Assembly (NCBI RefSeq): GCF_001375595.1
Contig: NZ_CVJQ01000001.1
Span: 186,001-250,000 of the forward strand
Source: Phenylobacterium immobile (ATCC 35973)
GTDB lineage: Bacteria > Pseudomonadota > Alphaproteobacteria > Caulobacterales > Caulobacteraceae
Direction: 5' to 3'
DNA: 64,000 bases
Under the pieces are notes generated by a model that was given only the letters and a program-made list of their open reading frames with translations, did not search any database and was not told where the DNA came from. A program made the position numbers and the translations under genes. Numbering within the stretch: the stretch's first letter is position 1; each line of letters opens with the position of its first letter. Shown piece after piece: positions 46,380 to 55,166 of this stretch.

Positions 46380-49300
46380 CTAGAGGGTGCGCTTGACCTC
46401 TTCGAGGGTGAAGCACTCGATGGTGTCGCCCGCCTTGATGTCCTGGAAGCCGGCGAACGCCATGCCGCATTCCTGACCCACCACGACCTCGTTGACCTCG
46501 TCCTTGAAGCGCTTGAGCGTCTGCAGGGTGCCGAGTTCGAGGATGACCACGTCATTGCGAATGATCCGGACGCGCGCGCCCTTGCGAACCACGCCCTCCG
46601 TGACCTTACAGCCGGCGACACGGCCGACCTTGGAGATGTCGAAGGCCTGAAGCACCTCGGCGTTGCCAAGGAAGGTTTCGCGCTGGATCGGCGCCAGCAT
46701 GCCGGACAGCACGCCTTTGATGTCGTCGATCAGGTCGTAGATGATCGCGTAATAACGGATCTCGACGCCTTCGCGCTCGGCCAGGTCCCGCGCCTGACGC
46801 GAGGCCCGGACGTTGAAGCCGATGAGGGTCGCGCCGGCGCCCTTGGCCAGCATGACGTCGCTCTCGCTGATCGCGCCAGCGCCCGACAGGATAATCCGCG
46901 CGCGGACCTCGTCGGTGCTGATCTTGTCCAACGAGCCGATGATCGCTTCCGCAGAGCCTTGCACGTCGGCCTTGATGACCAGCGGCAGTTCGCTCGCCTT
47001 CTTATCGGTGATGCGCGACATCATCTCGGCCAGCGTGGCGCCCATCGGCGTGCCGGTCTTCTCGCGCTTCTGGCGAATGCGGTACTCGGTCAGTTCGCGG
47101 GCCCTAGCCTCGTTCTCGACCACCGCGAACGGCTCGCCCGGCGCGGGCGTACCGTCCAGACCTAGAATTTCGACAGGCACCGAAGGACCGGCTTCTGGGA
47201 CCTGTTCCTCGCGTTCGTTCAACAGGGCGCGCACGCGGCCCCACTGATCGCCGGCCACGACGATGTCGCCGCGCTTCAGCGTGCCGCGCTTGACCAAGAC
47301 GGTGGCCACCGGGCCCCGGCCGCGATCGACCTTGGCTTCGATGACCGTGCCATCGGCCACCCGATCAGGGTTGGCCTTGAGGTCCAGGACTTCAGCCTGC
47401 AGCAGGATGGCTTCCAACAGGTTGTCGAGACCGGTCTTCTCCTTGGCGGAGACTTCGATCGCCTGGGTGTCGCCGCCCAGGCTTTCGACGACGATCTCGT
47501 GCTGCAGGAGTTCGTTGATCACCCGGGTCGAGTCGGCGCCGGGCTTGTCGATCTTGTTGATCGCCACGATCAGCGGCGCCCCGGCGGCCTTGGCGTGATT
47601 AATCGCCTCGATCGTCTGCGGCATCACGCCGTCGTCGGCGGCCACCACTAGGATGACGATGTCTGTGACATCCGCGCCGCGCATCCGCATCTGCGAGAAG
47701 GCCGCGTGGCCTGGCGTATCCAGGAAAGTGACCCGCTCGCCTTCCGGCAGCCGGACTTGATAGGCGCCGATGTGCTGGGTGATGCCGCCATGTTCGCCTG
47801 CAGCGACATCGGCGGAGCGCAGGGCGTCCAGCAGGCTCGTCTTGCCGTGGTCGACGTGACCCATGACGGTGACCACCGGCGGCCGCGGCGCCAGGTGATC
47901 GTCAACATCCTCGGCGCCGATGAAGCCTTCTTCCACATCGGCTTCGGACACGCGGCGCACGGTGTGGCCAAACTCAGTGGCCACCAGTTCAGCGGTGTCG
48001 TTATCGATGACGTCGTTGATCTTCAGCATCACGCCCTGACGCATCAGGAACTTGATGACCTCGACGCCGCGGGTCGCCATCCGGTTGGCCAGTTCGCCCA
48101 CGGTGATGACGTCAGGAATGACAACTTCACGAGCGATGCGCGCCTGTTCGGTCTGGCCGCCCTTGCGCTTCTCGCGTTCGCGTTCGCGCGCACGGCGCAC
48201 CGACGCCAGAGAGCGCATCCGCTCGGCGCCGTCAGCGTCGCCGGCGACGGTTTGAATTGTCAGGCGACCTTCGCGGCGCTGCGGCGCCCCCTTGGCCCGG
48301 CTAATCGCCTTGGCCGGGTTGGCGGCGTCGCGGCGACGCTCCTCCTCGTCCGGACGACGATCGAGGTTGGCTGCGCCAGGACGCGGCGCCTGGCGGGCGG
48401 CGCGCTGGATTTCCGGAGTAGCCGGGGCCGCAGCGGCGCCAAGGCGCGGCGCCGGACGCGGACCGCCGGGACGGACACCGTCACGCGGCGCCGGGCGCGG
48501 AGCCAGGGCCGAATAACGCACGGTGTCGCCGCCGGGACGTGGCGCGCCGCCATCGCGTTGACCCTCACGGGGCGCCCGGTTGTCGAAGCTGCGCGGGGCG
48601 CGGTCATCGCGAGGGCGATCATCCTGCGGGCGATCCTGGCCGCTACGATCCTGACCGCCGCGATCCGGCGCGGGGCGGCCCTGGTCGGGACGCGGCGCGC
48701 GCTGGTTGAAGGTCGCGCCTTCGAAGCGGCCGGCGGGCGGGCGATAGGTCGTGGTCGTCGGCCGGTCGTCGCGGCGTTCAGGGGACGGCTGATAGCTGCG
48801 CGTCTGCGGACCCTGGGGCGCAGCCGGCGCGGCGGCGCGGACCGGCTGTTGAACAGGCGCCGGCGCGGCGGGCGGCGCGACGGCGGGTTGCGGCGCTTGG
48901 GCCTGCACGGGCGCAGGCGCGGGGGCCGAAGCCTGAGCCACGGGCGCAGCAGCAGGTTCCGCCGGCGCAGGGCGATCGACAGGGGCCGGCGCAGGCGCAG
49001 CGGCGGCCGGAGCTTCCGGCGCAGCGGCGGGAGCCTCTGCGGCCTGGACGGCCGGGGCCTGCGCTGCGACCGCAGGAGCAGCAGCCGTGGTCGCCTGGTC
49101 GCGGGACTGTTGTTCACGCGCCGCCTGTTCGCGCGCCTGGTGTTCGCGGGCGAGTTCGATGGCGCGCTGGCGCGAACGAAGTTCTTCTTGGCTCAGGCCA
49201 GAGGCGTCGGCGCCGCCGGCGGAGCGGGGCTGCGACGGCTGCGGCGGACGCGGGGTGTCGAACACCCGTTGCTTTTCGGCGGAAGACGGCGCGGCGAGAT

Positions 49301-49481
49301 TGCCGCCCTGCGCCATCGGGCGCGAGCGCTTGGTCTCCACGACCACGGTCTTGGAACGGCCGTGGCTGAAGCTTTGCTTCACCGTGCCGGCGCTGACCGA
49401 TCCGGCCCCGCGGGGCTTAAGGGTCAGGGGCTGGCGTCCGCCGGGGGCGGAGTTACGGCCGTTGTTGTTCTCGTCGCTCAT
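46380..49481 (-). CDS. infB: Translation initiation factor IF-2
   Basis: A 1033-residue GTPase that brings initiator tRNA to the ribosome. The G1 motif GHVDHGKT lies at residues 541-548, DTPGHAAF and NKIDKPGAD are G3 and G4, and domains II to IV fill the C terminus. The first 540 residues are a long, Ala/Pro/Arg/Gln-rich extension of low complexity (for example [17 protein letters not shown]), longer than in E. coli but usual for Caulobacterales. It is last in the operon rimP-nusA-ylxR-infB. Confidence 0.97.
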   Translation of the reverse strand: MSDENNNGRNSAPGGRQPLTLKPRGAGSVSAGTVKQSFSHGRSKTVVVETKRSRPMAQGGNLAAPSSAEKQRVFDTPRPPQPSQPRSAGGADASGLSQEELRSRQRAIELAREHQAREQAAREQQSRDQATTAAAPAVAAQAPAVQAAEAPAAAPEAPAAAAPAPAPVDRPAPAEPAAAPVAQASAPAPAPVQAQAPQPAVAPPAAPAPVQQPVRAAAPAAPQGPQTRSYQPSPERRDDRPTTTTYRPPAGRFEGATFNQRAPRPDQGRPAPDRGGQDRSGQDRPQDDRPRDDRAPRSFDNRAPREGQRDGGAPRPGGDTVRYSALAPRPAPRDGVRPGGPRPAPRLGAAAAPATPEIQRAARQAPRPGAANLDRRPDEEERRRDAANPAKAISRAKGAPQRREGRLTIQTVAGDADGAERMRSLASVRRAREREREKRKGGQTEQARIAREVVIPDVITVGELANRMATRGVEVIKFLMRQGVMLKINDVIDNDTAELVATEFGHTVRRVSEADVEEGFIGAEDVDDHLAPRPPVVTVMGHVDHGKTSLLDALRSADVAAGEHGGITQHIGAYQVRLPEGERVTFLDTPGHAAFSQMRMRGADVTDIVILVVAADDGVMPQTIEAINHAKAAGAPLIVAINKIDKPGADSTRVINELLQHEIVVESLGGDTQAIEVSAKEKTGLDNLLEAILLQAEVLDLKANPDRVADGTVIEAKVDRGRGPVATVLVKRGTLKRGDIVVAGDQWGRVRALLNEREEQVPEAGPSVPVEILGLDGTPAPGEPFAVVENEARARELTEYRIRQKREKTGTPMGATLAEMMSRITDKKASELPLVIKADVQGSAEAIIGSLDKISTDEVRARIILSGAGAISESDVMLAKGAGATLIGFNVRASRQARDLAEREGVEIRYYAIIYDLIDDIKGVLSGMLAPIQRETFLGNAEVLQAFDISKVGRVAGCKVTEGVVRKGARVRIIRNDVVILELGTLQTLKRFKDEVNEVVVGQECGMAFAGFQDIKAGDTIECFTLEEVKRTL

Positions 49482-49601
49482 GCGCTCGCTTTACTCAGCA
49501 GCCGGGCGGATCCCGGCCAGTCGGATCGAAAAATAGCAGGCGAAGCGGAAACCTTACGGCTCCGCTTCGTCGAAGGCGGCTCCTCGCCTGAAGTCTCGGC
49601 C

Positions 49602-50300
49602 TCACGTCTCGGGGCGCCAACCCTCGGGAATGAGCGGACGGAAGCCCGACAACCGATGGGCGTCCATCGACCATCGGTGGGCGCCGCGCCCGGCAAGAAG
49701 GGCCGTGTGTATCACATTCTCCAGGCCCAAGGCCAAACCCAATTCCTCGGCGGAGAAAACCCCGATGACCCGAGGTGTCGCCGTTCCGGCCCGTTCCGCC
49801 GCGCGGATCTGGGCGAGAAGCTTGCGGCGGCCGTCTTCTGCGCCGTCGGACGCCTCGACCAACCAGGCCGCCTTGCCGCCGCCGATGGCGGAAGAGACCT
49901 TTTCGAAGCCCGAGATAAGCTCGCCGGCCTTCTTCGCAAGGCCCAGGCTGGCCAGGAGCCTGCGACGCAACAACTCACAGACAACGTCGGCCAGGGCCGG
50001 ATCGGCCGAAACCTTCGCCTTGGCCGCGCGAGAGAACAGGCCCCTGCGCGCGGCGGTCTCCACCGAGGCGCGGTCGGCGGCGACCCACAGGCCGCGACCG
50101 GGAAGCTTGCGCCCCAGGTCCGGCGTCACCGCGCCCTCGGGCCCCGTGACGAACCGGATCAGGCGATCTTCCGCCATCACCTCGCCCGAGACGATGTCAC
50201 GTCGCGCCCGTGCGGCCTCAGCCAAGGTCTTGGCGCCGCCGAGCCTTCCGGCCTGACCCTCGTCGAGATCGACCAGATCGTCGGGCGGAATCTCAACCAT
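49602..50300 (-). CDS. RNA-binding protein: YlxR domain fused to L7Ae-like domain
   Basis: A 232-residue protein. Residues about 30-115 are YlxR (ARRDIVSGEVMAEDRLIRFV and RGLWVAADRASVETAA). Residues about 118-215 are an L7Ae/YlxQ-like domain (LASLGLAKKAGELISGFEKV). In other bacteria these are two genes, ylxR and ylxQ, between nusA and infB; the fused form is common in alphaproteobacteria. The usual Cys of the YlxR motif (RRCIV) is Asp here. It starts 25 bases after nusA. It is thought to bind RNA in the transcription-translation machinery. Confidence 0.9.
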   Translation of the reverse strand: MVEIPPDDLVDLDEGQAGRLGGAKTLAEAARARRDIVSGEVMAEDRLIRFVTGPEGAVTPDLGRKLPGRGLWVAADRASVETAARRGLFSRAAKAKVSADPALADVVCELLRRRLLASLGLAKKAGELISGFEKVSSAIGGGKAAWLVEASDGAEDGRRKLLAQIRAAERAGTATPRVIGVFSAEELGLALGLENVIHTALLAGRGAHRWSMDAHRLSGFRPLIPEGWRPET

Positions 50301-50325
50301 GGCGGCGACCTTGCTCCGGCCGGCC

Positions 50326-52047
50326 TCAGGCGTCGCGCGCCTCGCCCTCGGCCGCGGCCAGGGCCTCGGCTTCGTCGGCAGGCGCTTCGTCTTCGATCAC
50401 GGCTTCAAGCTCCGGCTCCGGCTCGACTTCAGCCTCGACCTCCGGCGCCTCGATCCAGCCCAGCGCGACGCGGGCGCGCATGATCAGAAGCTCCGCGTCG
50501 GCGGCTTCGAGGTTGAAGCTCTCGAGGATACCCGGCTCGCGAACGCGCTCGCCGCCCTTGGTTTCGAACCAGCCACGCAGGTCGTCCGGCACGAGGTCGG
50601 CCAGGTTCTCGACGGTCTTCACATCGCCCTCGCCCAGGGCCACGGCCATCGGCAGAGTGACGCCTTCGATCTCCACCAGACCATCCTCGACGCCCAGTTC
50701 GCGGCGCTTGCCGTCCAGCTCCGCGGCTTCGCGGTCCAGGAAATCGCGGGCGCGCGCCTGGATTTCCTCGGCGGTGTCCTCGTCAAAGCCCTCGATGCTG
50801 GCGACTTCCGAGTTTTCCACATAGGCGACGTCTTCGACGGTGGCGAAGCCTTCGGTGACCAGCAGCTGGGCGATGACTTCATCGACATCCAGGGCTTCCT
50901 GGAACAGCGCCGTGCGCTCGGTGAATTCGCGCTGGCGGCGCTCGCTCTCCTGACTCTCGGTCATGATGTCGATCTGCCAGCCGGTCAGCTGGGAGGCCAG
51001 ACGCACGTTCTGGCCGCGACGACCGATGGCCAGGCTCAGCTGTTCGTCGGGGACGACGACTTCGACGCGCTCGTCCTCCTCGTCCATCACCACCTTCGAG
51101 ACTTCGGCGGGGGCCAAGCCGTTCACGATGAAGGTGGCCTCGTCCGGGCTCCACTGGATGATGTCGATCTTCTCGCCCTGCAGCTCGGCGACGACGGCCT
51201 GGACGCGGCTGCCGCGCATGCCGACGCAGGCGCCGACCGGATCGATGGAGCTGTCGTTCGACACCACGGCCATCTTGGCGCGGCTGCCTGGATCACGGGC
51301 GACGGCGCGGATTTCGATGACGCCGTCGTAGACCTCAGGCACTTCCTGGGCGAACAGCTTGGCCATGAAGCCGCCGTGGGCGCGCGACAGCAGGATCTGC
51401 GGGCCCTTGGTTTCGCGGCGGACGTCGTAGATGTAGCAGCGGATCCGGTCGCCGATATTGAAGTTCTCACGCGGGATCGACTGGTCGCGGCGCATGATGC
51501 CTTCGCCGCGGCCCAGGTCGACCACGACATTGCCGTACTCGACCCGCTTGACCGAGCCCGAGACGATCTCGCCCACGCGATCCTTGTACTCTTCGAACTG
51601 GCGCTCGCGCTCGGCCTCGCGGACCTTCCCGGTCACGACCTGACGGGCCATCTGAGTCTGCACCCGGCCCAGTTCGAAGGGCGGCAGGACTTCTTCGTAG
51701 GTCTTGCCGACGAAGGCCTGCTTATCGGTCCGCAGCGCGTCCGCCAGGCGCAGCACGCCGGCCGGCTCGTCGGCGGCGACCTCGACCCCGTCCTCGCCCT
51801 CGACTACGCCATAAGAAACGTCGTCGGCCACCACGGTGACGATCCGCTTGATGATCATCTCGCCGGTCTTGGTGTCGATGTGCACGCGGATGTCGTGCTC
51901 GGCGCCATAGCGGGCGCGGGCGCCCTTCTGGATCGCTTCCTCGATCGCCTCGATGACGATCTCCTTGTCGATCGACTTCTCGCGGGCGACCGCCTCGGCG
52001 ATCTGCAGGAGTTCAAGCCGGTTCGCGGAAATGCCGGTCAGGCTCAT
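50326..52047 (-). CDS. nusA: Transcription termination/antitermination factor NusA
   Basis: A 573-residue RNA polymerase-binding factor. The N-terminal domain begins [19 protein letters not shown]; the S1 domain lies near 130-200 ([20 protein letters not shown]), and two KH domains follow with [19 protein letters not shown]. Two C-terminal acidic repeats follow, with [20 protein letters not shown] and a very acidic Glu-rich tail. I chose ATG at 52047; the frame extends 23 codons upstream into rimP. It starts 13 bases after the rimP stop. NusA may control its own operon through the leader terminator at 52624. Confidence 0.97.
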   Translation of the reverse strand: MSLTGISANRLELLQIAEAVAREKSIDKEIVIEAIEEAIQKGARARYGAEHDIRVHIDTKTGEMIIKRIVTVVADDVSYGVVEGEDGVEVAADEPAGVLRLADALRTDKQAFVGKTYEEVLPPFELGRVQTQMARQVVTGKVREAERERQFEEYKDRVGEIVSGSVKRVEYGNVVVDLGRGEGIMRRDQSIPRENFNIGDRIRCYIYDVRRETKGPQILLSRAHGGFMAKLFAQEVPEVYDGVIEIRAVARDPGSRAKMAVVSNDSSIDPVGACVGMRGSRVQAVVAELQGEKIDIIQWSPDEATFIVNGLAPAEVSKVVMDEEDERVEVVVPDEQLSLAIGRRGQNVRLASQLTGWQIDIMTESQESERRQREFTERTALFQEALDVDEVIAQLLVTEGFATVEDVAYVENSEVASIEGFDEDTAEEIQARARDFLDREAAELDGKRRELGVEDGLVEIEGVTLPMAVALGEGDVKTVENLADLVPDDLRGWFETKGGERVREPGILESFNLEAADAELLIMRARVALGWIEAPEVEAEVEPEPELEAVIEDEAPADEAEALAAAEGEARDA

Positions 52048-52060
52048 GGGCGTTAAGTCC

Positions 52061-52603
52061 TTACTCGGAAGTCGGTTGGTCGGATTGCAATCGGCGCGCA
52101 CGCACTTCGGCGCCACGCTTCATAAGCTTGTCGTTGAGCATCAGCTTGGCCTCGACGACCCAGGCGAAGGGCACCAGAGCCGTCTCCGCCTCGCCTTCCA
52201 GATCGATGGCGATGTTGTCGCCTTCGACGCCGGCCAGGACGCCACGGAAGCGCTTGCGGCCCTCGGCCATACGGTCGAGCTCGATCCGGGCCTCGTGGCC
52301 CTCGTAGTCGATGAAGTCCTTCAGCCGGGTCAGTGGCCGGTCGACCCCAGGCGAGGAGACTTCAAGGGTGTATTCCCCGCTGATCGGATCGACTTCGTCC
52401 ATCAGGCCCGAGATGGCCCGCGACAGGCGCGCGCAATCCTCGATGTTCATGTCGCCGTCTTCCGGCCGCTCCGCAAAAATCTGCAGCCGTCGGGCTTCCG
52501 CCCCGCCCATCAGCCGCAGGCGGACGATCGCATAGCCCTCGGCCTCCGCAATCGGGTCGAGCAGCTCCAGCAGTTTCACGTCCTCGGCGGTCTTGCCGCG
52601 CAT
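52061..52603 (-). CDS. rimP: Ribosome maturation factor RimP
   Basis: A 180-residue factor needed for assembly of the 30S subunit. The N-terminal domain has [20 protein letters not shown] and the signature [15 protein letters not shown], central in the family, and a C-terminal SH3-like domain follows. It is first in the rimP-nusA-ylxR-infB operon, an order conserved in most bacteria. A leader of about 85 bases upstream holds a terminator, and a sigma-70-like promoter lies further up. Start ATG at 52603. Confidence 0.95.
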   Translation of the reverse strand: MRGKTAEDVKLLELLDPIAEAEGYAIVRLRLMGGAEARRLQIFAERPEDGDMNIEDCARLSRAISGLMDEVDPISGEYTLEVSSPGVDRPLTRLKDFIDYEGHEARIELDRMAEGRKRFRGVLAGVEGDNIAIDLEGEAETALVPFAWVVEAKLMLNDKLMKRGAEVRARRLQSDQPTSE

Positions 52604-52623
52604 AAGCTCAGCCGTCCTGGCAA

Positions 52624-52655
52624 AGAAAAAAGCGGCCGGGCCGTAGCCCGCCGCT
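52624..52655 (-). terminator. Terminator in the leader of the rimP-nusA-infB operon (candidate attenuator)
   Basis: Read on the minus strand, AGCGGCGGGC and GCCCGGCCGCT pair (one bulge) around TACG, and are followed by TTTTTTCTTT. It lies 21 bases before the rimP ATG and about 40 bases after the predicted promoter. No gene lies between promoter and terminator, so it probably controls entry into the operon. Confidence 0.75.
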
Positions 52656-52693
52656 TGAAGGCGCCATCCAGCGCGATCAGCGATGTAGACCCC

Positions 52694-52722
52694 CTTATAA
52701 CCTCAAGGGTGGACTTTGTCAG
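52694..52722 (-). promoter_or_regulatory. Promoter of the rimP operon
   Basis: On the minus strand CTGACA (52717-52722) and TATAAG (52694-52699) are 17 bases apart, a good sigma-70 match. Transcripts would start near 52686, giving a leader of about 85 bases before rimP that contains the terminator. Confidence 0.6.
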
Positions 52723-52888
52723 CCCCAGAATCGCACGCGAAGATGCGCAAAGCCCGCGCCGTCGCTCGCCCAGTGAGCTTTTCGCCGCACCGCAGCATGA
52801 AGGCGTCGAAGCCCCTTCCCAGCGCGCGCGGAATAGGCCACAGAGCGGCCAATTCACCAACGCGTGTTCTCTCAAAAGGCCCCTCCCC

Positions 52889-53428
52889 ATGGACCTGTCC
52901 AAGATCGCCATCGGCGTGAACCCCCCTTACGACGTCAACGCCGTCATCGAGATTCCACAGGGCGGCGAGCCGGTGAAATACGAGCTGGACAAGGACTCGG
53001 GCGCGATCTTCGTCGACCGCTTCCTGCACACCGCGATGTTCTATCCGGGCAACTACGGCTTCATTCCGCATACCCTCGCCGACGACGGCGATCCGATGGA
53101 TATCATCGTGGTCGGCCCGACGCCGGTTGTGCCGGGCGCGGTCATCCGCTGCCGTCCGGTCGGCGCCCTGATCATGCGCGACGAGGCCGGCGGCGATGAG
53201 AAGATCCTGGCCGTGCCGGTGGACAAGCTCCACCCTTTCTACACGGGCGTGGATTCCTGGCGTGCGCTGCCCAAGATCCTGACCGAGCAGATCGCCCACT
53301 TCTTCCTGCACTATAAGGACCTGGAGAAGGGCAAGAGCGTCGAGATCGTCGGCTGGGCGGACGCCGCCGAAGCCGCCAAGCTGATCGAGAACTCGATCAA
53401 GGCCCACGACGCCGCCGCCAAGGCGTAA
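52889..53428 (+). CDS. ppa: Inorganic pyrophosphatase
   Basis: A 179-residue family I enzyme that hydrolyses pyrophosphate and so drives biosynthesis. The signature DGDPMDI lies at residues 66-72 with the metal-binding aspartates, GNYGFIPHTLADD precedes it, and VPVDKLHPFYTGVDSW follows. Length is normal. The open frame continues far upstream through rimP and nusA on the other strand, but only the part from ATG 52889 looks like protein of this family. It diverges from rimP. Confidence 0.96.
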   Translation: MDLSKIAIGVNPPYDVNAVIEIPQGGEPVKYELDKDSGAIFVDRFLHTAMFYPGNYGFIPHTLADDGDPMDIIVVGPTPVVPGAVIRCRPVGALIMRDEAGGDEKILAVPVDKLHPFYTGVDSWRALPKILTEQIAHFFLHYKDLEKGKSVEIVGWADAAEAAKLIENSIKAHDAAAKA

Positions 53429-53483
53429 GATAACGCATCGTCACCTCCGGGGCCCGCCTCGGGTTGACGATGCAGACTTGGCC

Positions 53484-54134
53484 TTAATCGACCCAGAGGT
53501 CCTGGACGTCGCCTTTGCGGTTGAGCGCCCGGACGGCGCGCTTGACGACGGCCAGCAGCCGTTCCCGGCGGTCGTCTTCGTCATACATCATCGCCCCGCG
53601 CGCCAGGCCTTCCAGCAGGAAGCGGCCGAGGTCGCGGCTGGCCTGGAAGCGCGGGTCGGCGCCGGCCTGGGCGAGCGCCCCAAAGCGCTGGCCGACCTGC
53701 GCCTGGTCGAAGGCTGTCTGGGCTTCAGCCAGCCGCTCGCGCAGCATCGGATCCGTTCGCGCCGCGGCCTCGAGCTCGGCGAAGGCGACAAAGGGCGTCT
53801 CGTGGAGCAGCGCCCAGTAAGCGTCGATGGCGTGCTCAGCCGCGTCTACCCCTGGGCCGGTCGGCGTCGCGGCGGCGCGTTCGAACAGGCGCGCGCGCTC
53901 GCGGTCGATGTGGGCGATCGCGGCCTCCATCAGGTCCTCGCGGGTTGCGAAGTGGTAGAGCATGGCGCCGCGCGTCAGCTTGGAGGCCTCAGCGATCAAG
54001 GCGTTGGTCGAAGCGTGGTAACCGGTTTCGGCGAACAGCCGCATCGCCGCATTCAAAATGCGCGCGCGGGTTCGCAGAGACTTCGGCGTCGCCTTGGCGG
54101 GCGTCGCTTGGGTAAGCGTCGTTGACGTGTCCAT
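53484..54134 (-). CDS. TetR family transcriptional regulator
   Basis: A 216-residue repressor. The N-terminal helix-turn-helix reads RARILNAAMRLFAETGYHA, then LIAEASKLTRGAMLYHFATR (about 22-68). The rest is the helical ligand-binding and dimer domain. The perfect inverted repeat AGACTG-N5-CAGTCT lies 38 bases upstream of its start and is a likely autoregulatory operator. It diverges from the LpxH-like gene across 149 bases, so that gene, and the glycosyltransferase after it, may also be targets. The ligand is unknown. Confidence 0.88.
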   Translation of the reverse strand: MDTSTTLTQATPAKATPKSLRTRARILNAAMRLFAETGYHASTNALIAEASKLTRGAMLYHFATREDLMEAAIAHIDRERARLFERAAATPTGPGVDAAEHAIDAYWALLHETPFVAFAELEAAARTDPMLRERLAEAQTAFDQAQVGQRFGALAQAGADPRFQASRDLGRFLLEGLARGAMMYDEDDRRERLLAVVKRAVRALNRKGDVQDLWVD

Positions 54135-54171
54135 CGGATTCTCGGGCGGCTTGGGGAGAAGCCTCCAGTAG

Positions 54172-54188
54172 AGACTGCATATCAGTCT
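54172..54188. promoter_or_regulatory. Palindromic operator upstream of the TetR gene
   Basis: AGACTGCATATCAGTCT is a perfect inverted repeat of 6-base arms around CATAT, in the divergent gap. Size and symmetry fit a TetR-family operator. Confidence 0.6.
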
Positions 54189-54283
54189 TGACGGCGAAAG
54201 CCAGACCGTCTCGCCAGCTTCATCAAACAGACACGCAATCAGCCTAGCCGCTAGGCAACATCCATGCGGTCTGGAGGCGCAAG

Positions 54284-55105
54284 ATGAGCGACCCGGAGAT
54301 CCTGCGCTTTCGCAGCGTATTCATTTCCGACGTGCATCTGGGCACACGGGGATGCCAAGCTGAAATGCTGTTGGATTTTATCCGACGCATCGACTGCGAG
54401 AAGCTTTATCTGGTCGGTGACATCATCGACGGCTGGAAATTGAGGGGCGGCTGGTTCTGGCCCCAGTCGCACAACGATGTTGTTCAGAAAATCCTGCGCC
54501 TGGCTCGGCGCGGGGTCCAAGTCACCTATATCCCCGGCAATCACGACGAGGCTGTCCGTCAGTTCTTCGGGCTCAGCTTTGGGGGCGTCGCTGTCGAGCG
54601 CGATGCGATCCACGAAACCGCTGACGGTCGCCGCTTCCTGGTGACCCACGGCGACGAGTTCGACGGAATCGTTCGCCACGCAAAATGGCTGGCGATCCTC
54701 GGCGACTGGGCCTACCGCGCGGCGCTCGCGGCCAACACCTTGATGAACCATGTCCGCCGCAAGATGGGCTTCGGCTACTGGAGCCTCTCGGCGCTCCTGA
54801 AGACGCGGGTCAAGAACGCCCTGCAGTTCATCGAGAATTACGAACACGCCGTCGCCGAGGCGGCCCGCCGGCGCGGCGTCGACGGGGTGATCTGCGGCCA
54901 CATCCACAAGGCTGAGATGCGCGAGATCGACGGGATCACCTACATCAACGACGGCGATTGGGTGGAAAGCTGCACCGCCCTGGTCGAGCACCCTGACGGA
55001 CGCCTGGAGATTCTTGACTGGGGCAGGATGAACGCCGCCAAGGTTCGCGACGCCAAGGTCGCCCGTTTGCCGACGCAGGCCCGTCCCCGGCCGATCGCCG
55101 CCTGA
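54284..55105 (+). CDS. UDP-2,3-diacylglucosamine diphosphatase-like metallophosphoesterase
   Basis: A 273-residue calcineurin-type phosphoesterase of the LpxH-like group. The five metal motifs are present: ISDVHLG (Asp16, His18), GDIIDGW, IPGNHDE, THGDEFDG and GHIHKAE. LpxH cleaves UDP-2,3-diacylglucosamine in lipid A synthesis; this longer form with an extra helical insert (about 130-190) is often found beside a glycosyltransferase in alphaproteobacteria and its true substrate is uncertain. The glycosyltransferase gene starts 60 bases downstream. Confidence 0.85.
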   Translation: MSDPEILRFRSVFISDVHLGTRGCQAEMLLDFIRRIDCEKLYLVGDIIDGWKLRGGWFWPQSHNDVVQKILRLARRGVQVTYIPGNHDEAVRQFFGLSFGGVAVERDAIHETADGRRFLVTHGDEFDGIVRHAKWLAILGDWAYRAALAANTLMNHVRRKMGFGYWSLSALLKTRVKNALQFIENYEHAVAEAARRRGVDGVICGHIHKAEMREIDGITYINDGDWVESCTALVEHPDGRLEILDWGRMNAAKVRDAKVARLPTQARPRPIAA

Positions 55106-55126
55106 TCGCGGCGCCTGCGCCATTCG

Positions 55127-55166
55127 TTGACACCCCCGCCGAACCGTAGTGACAGTGCGACTGCCA
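55127..55166 (+). promoter_or_regulatory. Promoter and palindromic operator of the TetR-glycosyltransferase gene
   Basis: TTGACA at 55127-55132 could be a -35 element. TGACAGTGCGACTGCCA (55150-55166) is a near-perfect palindrome (6 of 7 positions) around GCG that ends on the A of the ATG. A TetR-type repressor bound here would block transcription start, so the gene may regulate itself. Confidence 0.5.

Noticed and set aside
47706-50483. 925-codon open frame on the plus strand opposite infB and ylxR
   Set aside because: Arg/Ala/Gly-rich low-complexity translation caused by the repetitive IF-2 N-terminal region; not a gene.
51953-52888. Long in-frame extension upstream of ppa
   Set aside because: It runs antisense through nusA and rimP. 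The pyrophosphatase family begins at ATG 52889.
53435-53473. Inverted repeat GCATCGTCA / TGACGATGC between ppa and the TetR gene as a terminator
   Set aside because: The arms pair perfectly, but the loop is 21 bases and no T-run follows on either strand. It may be a chance repeat or a binding site.
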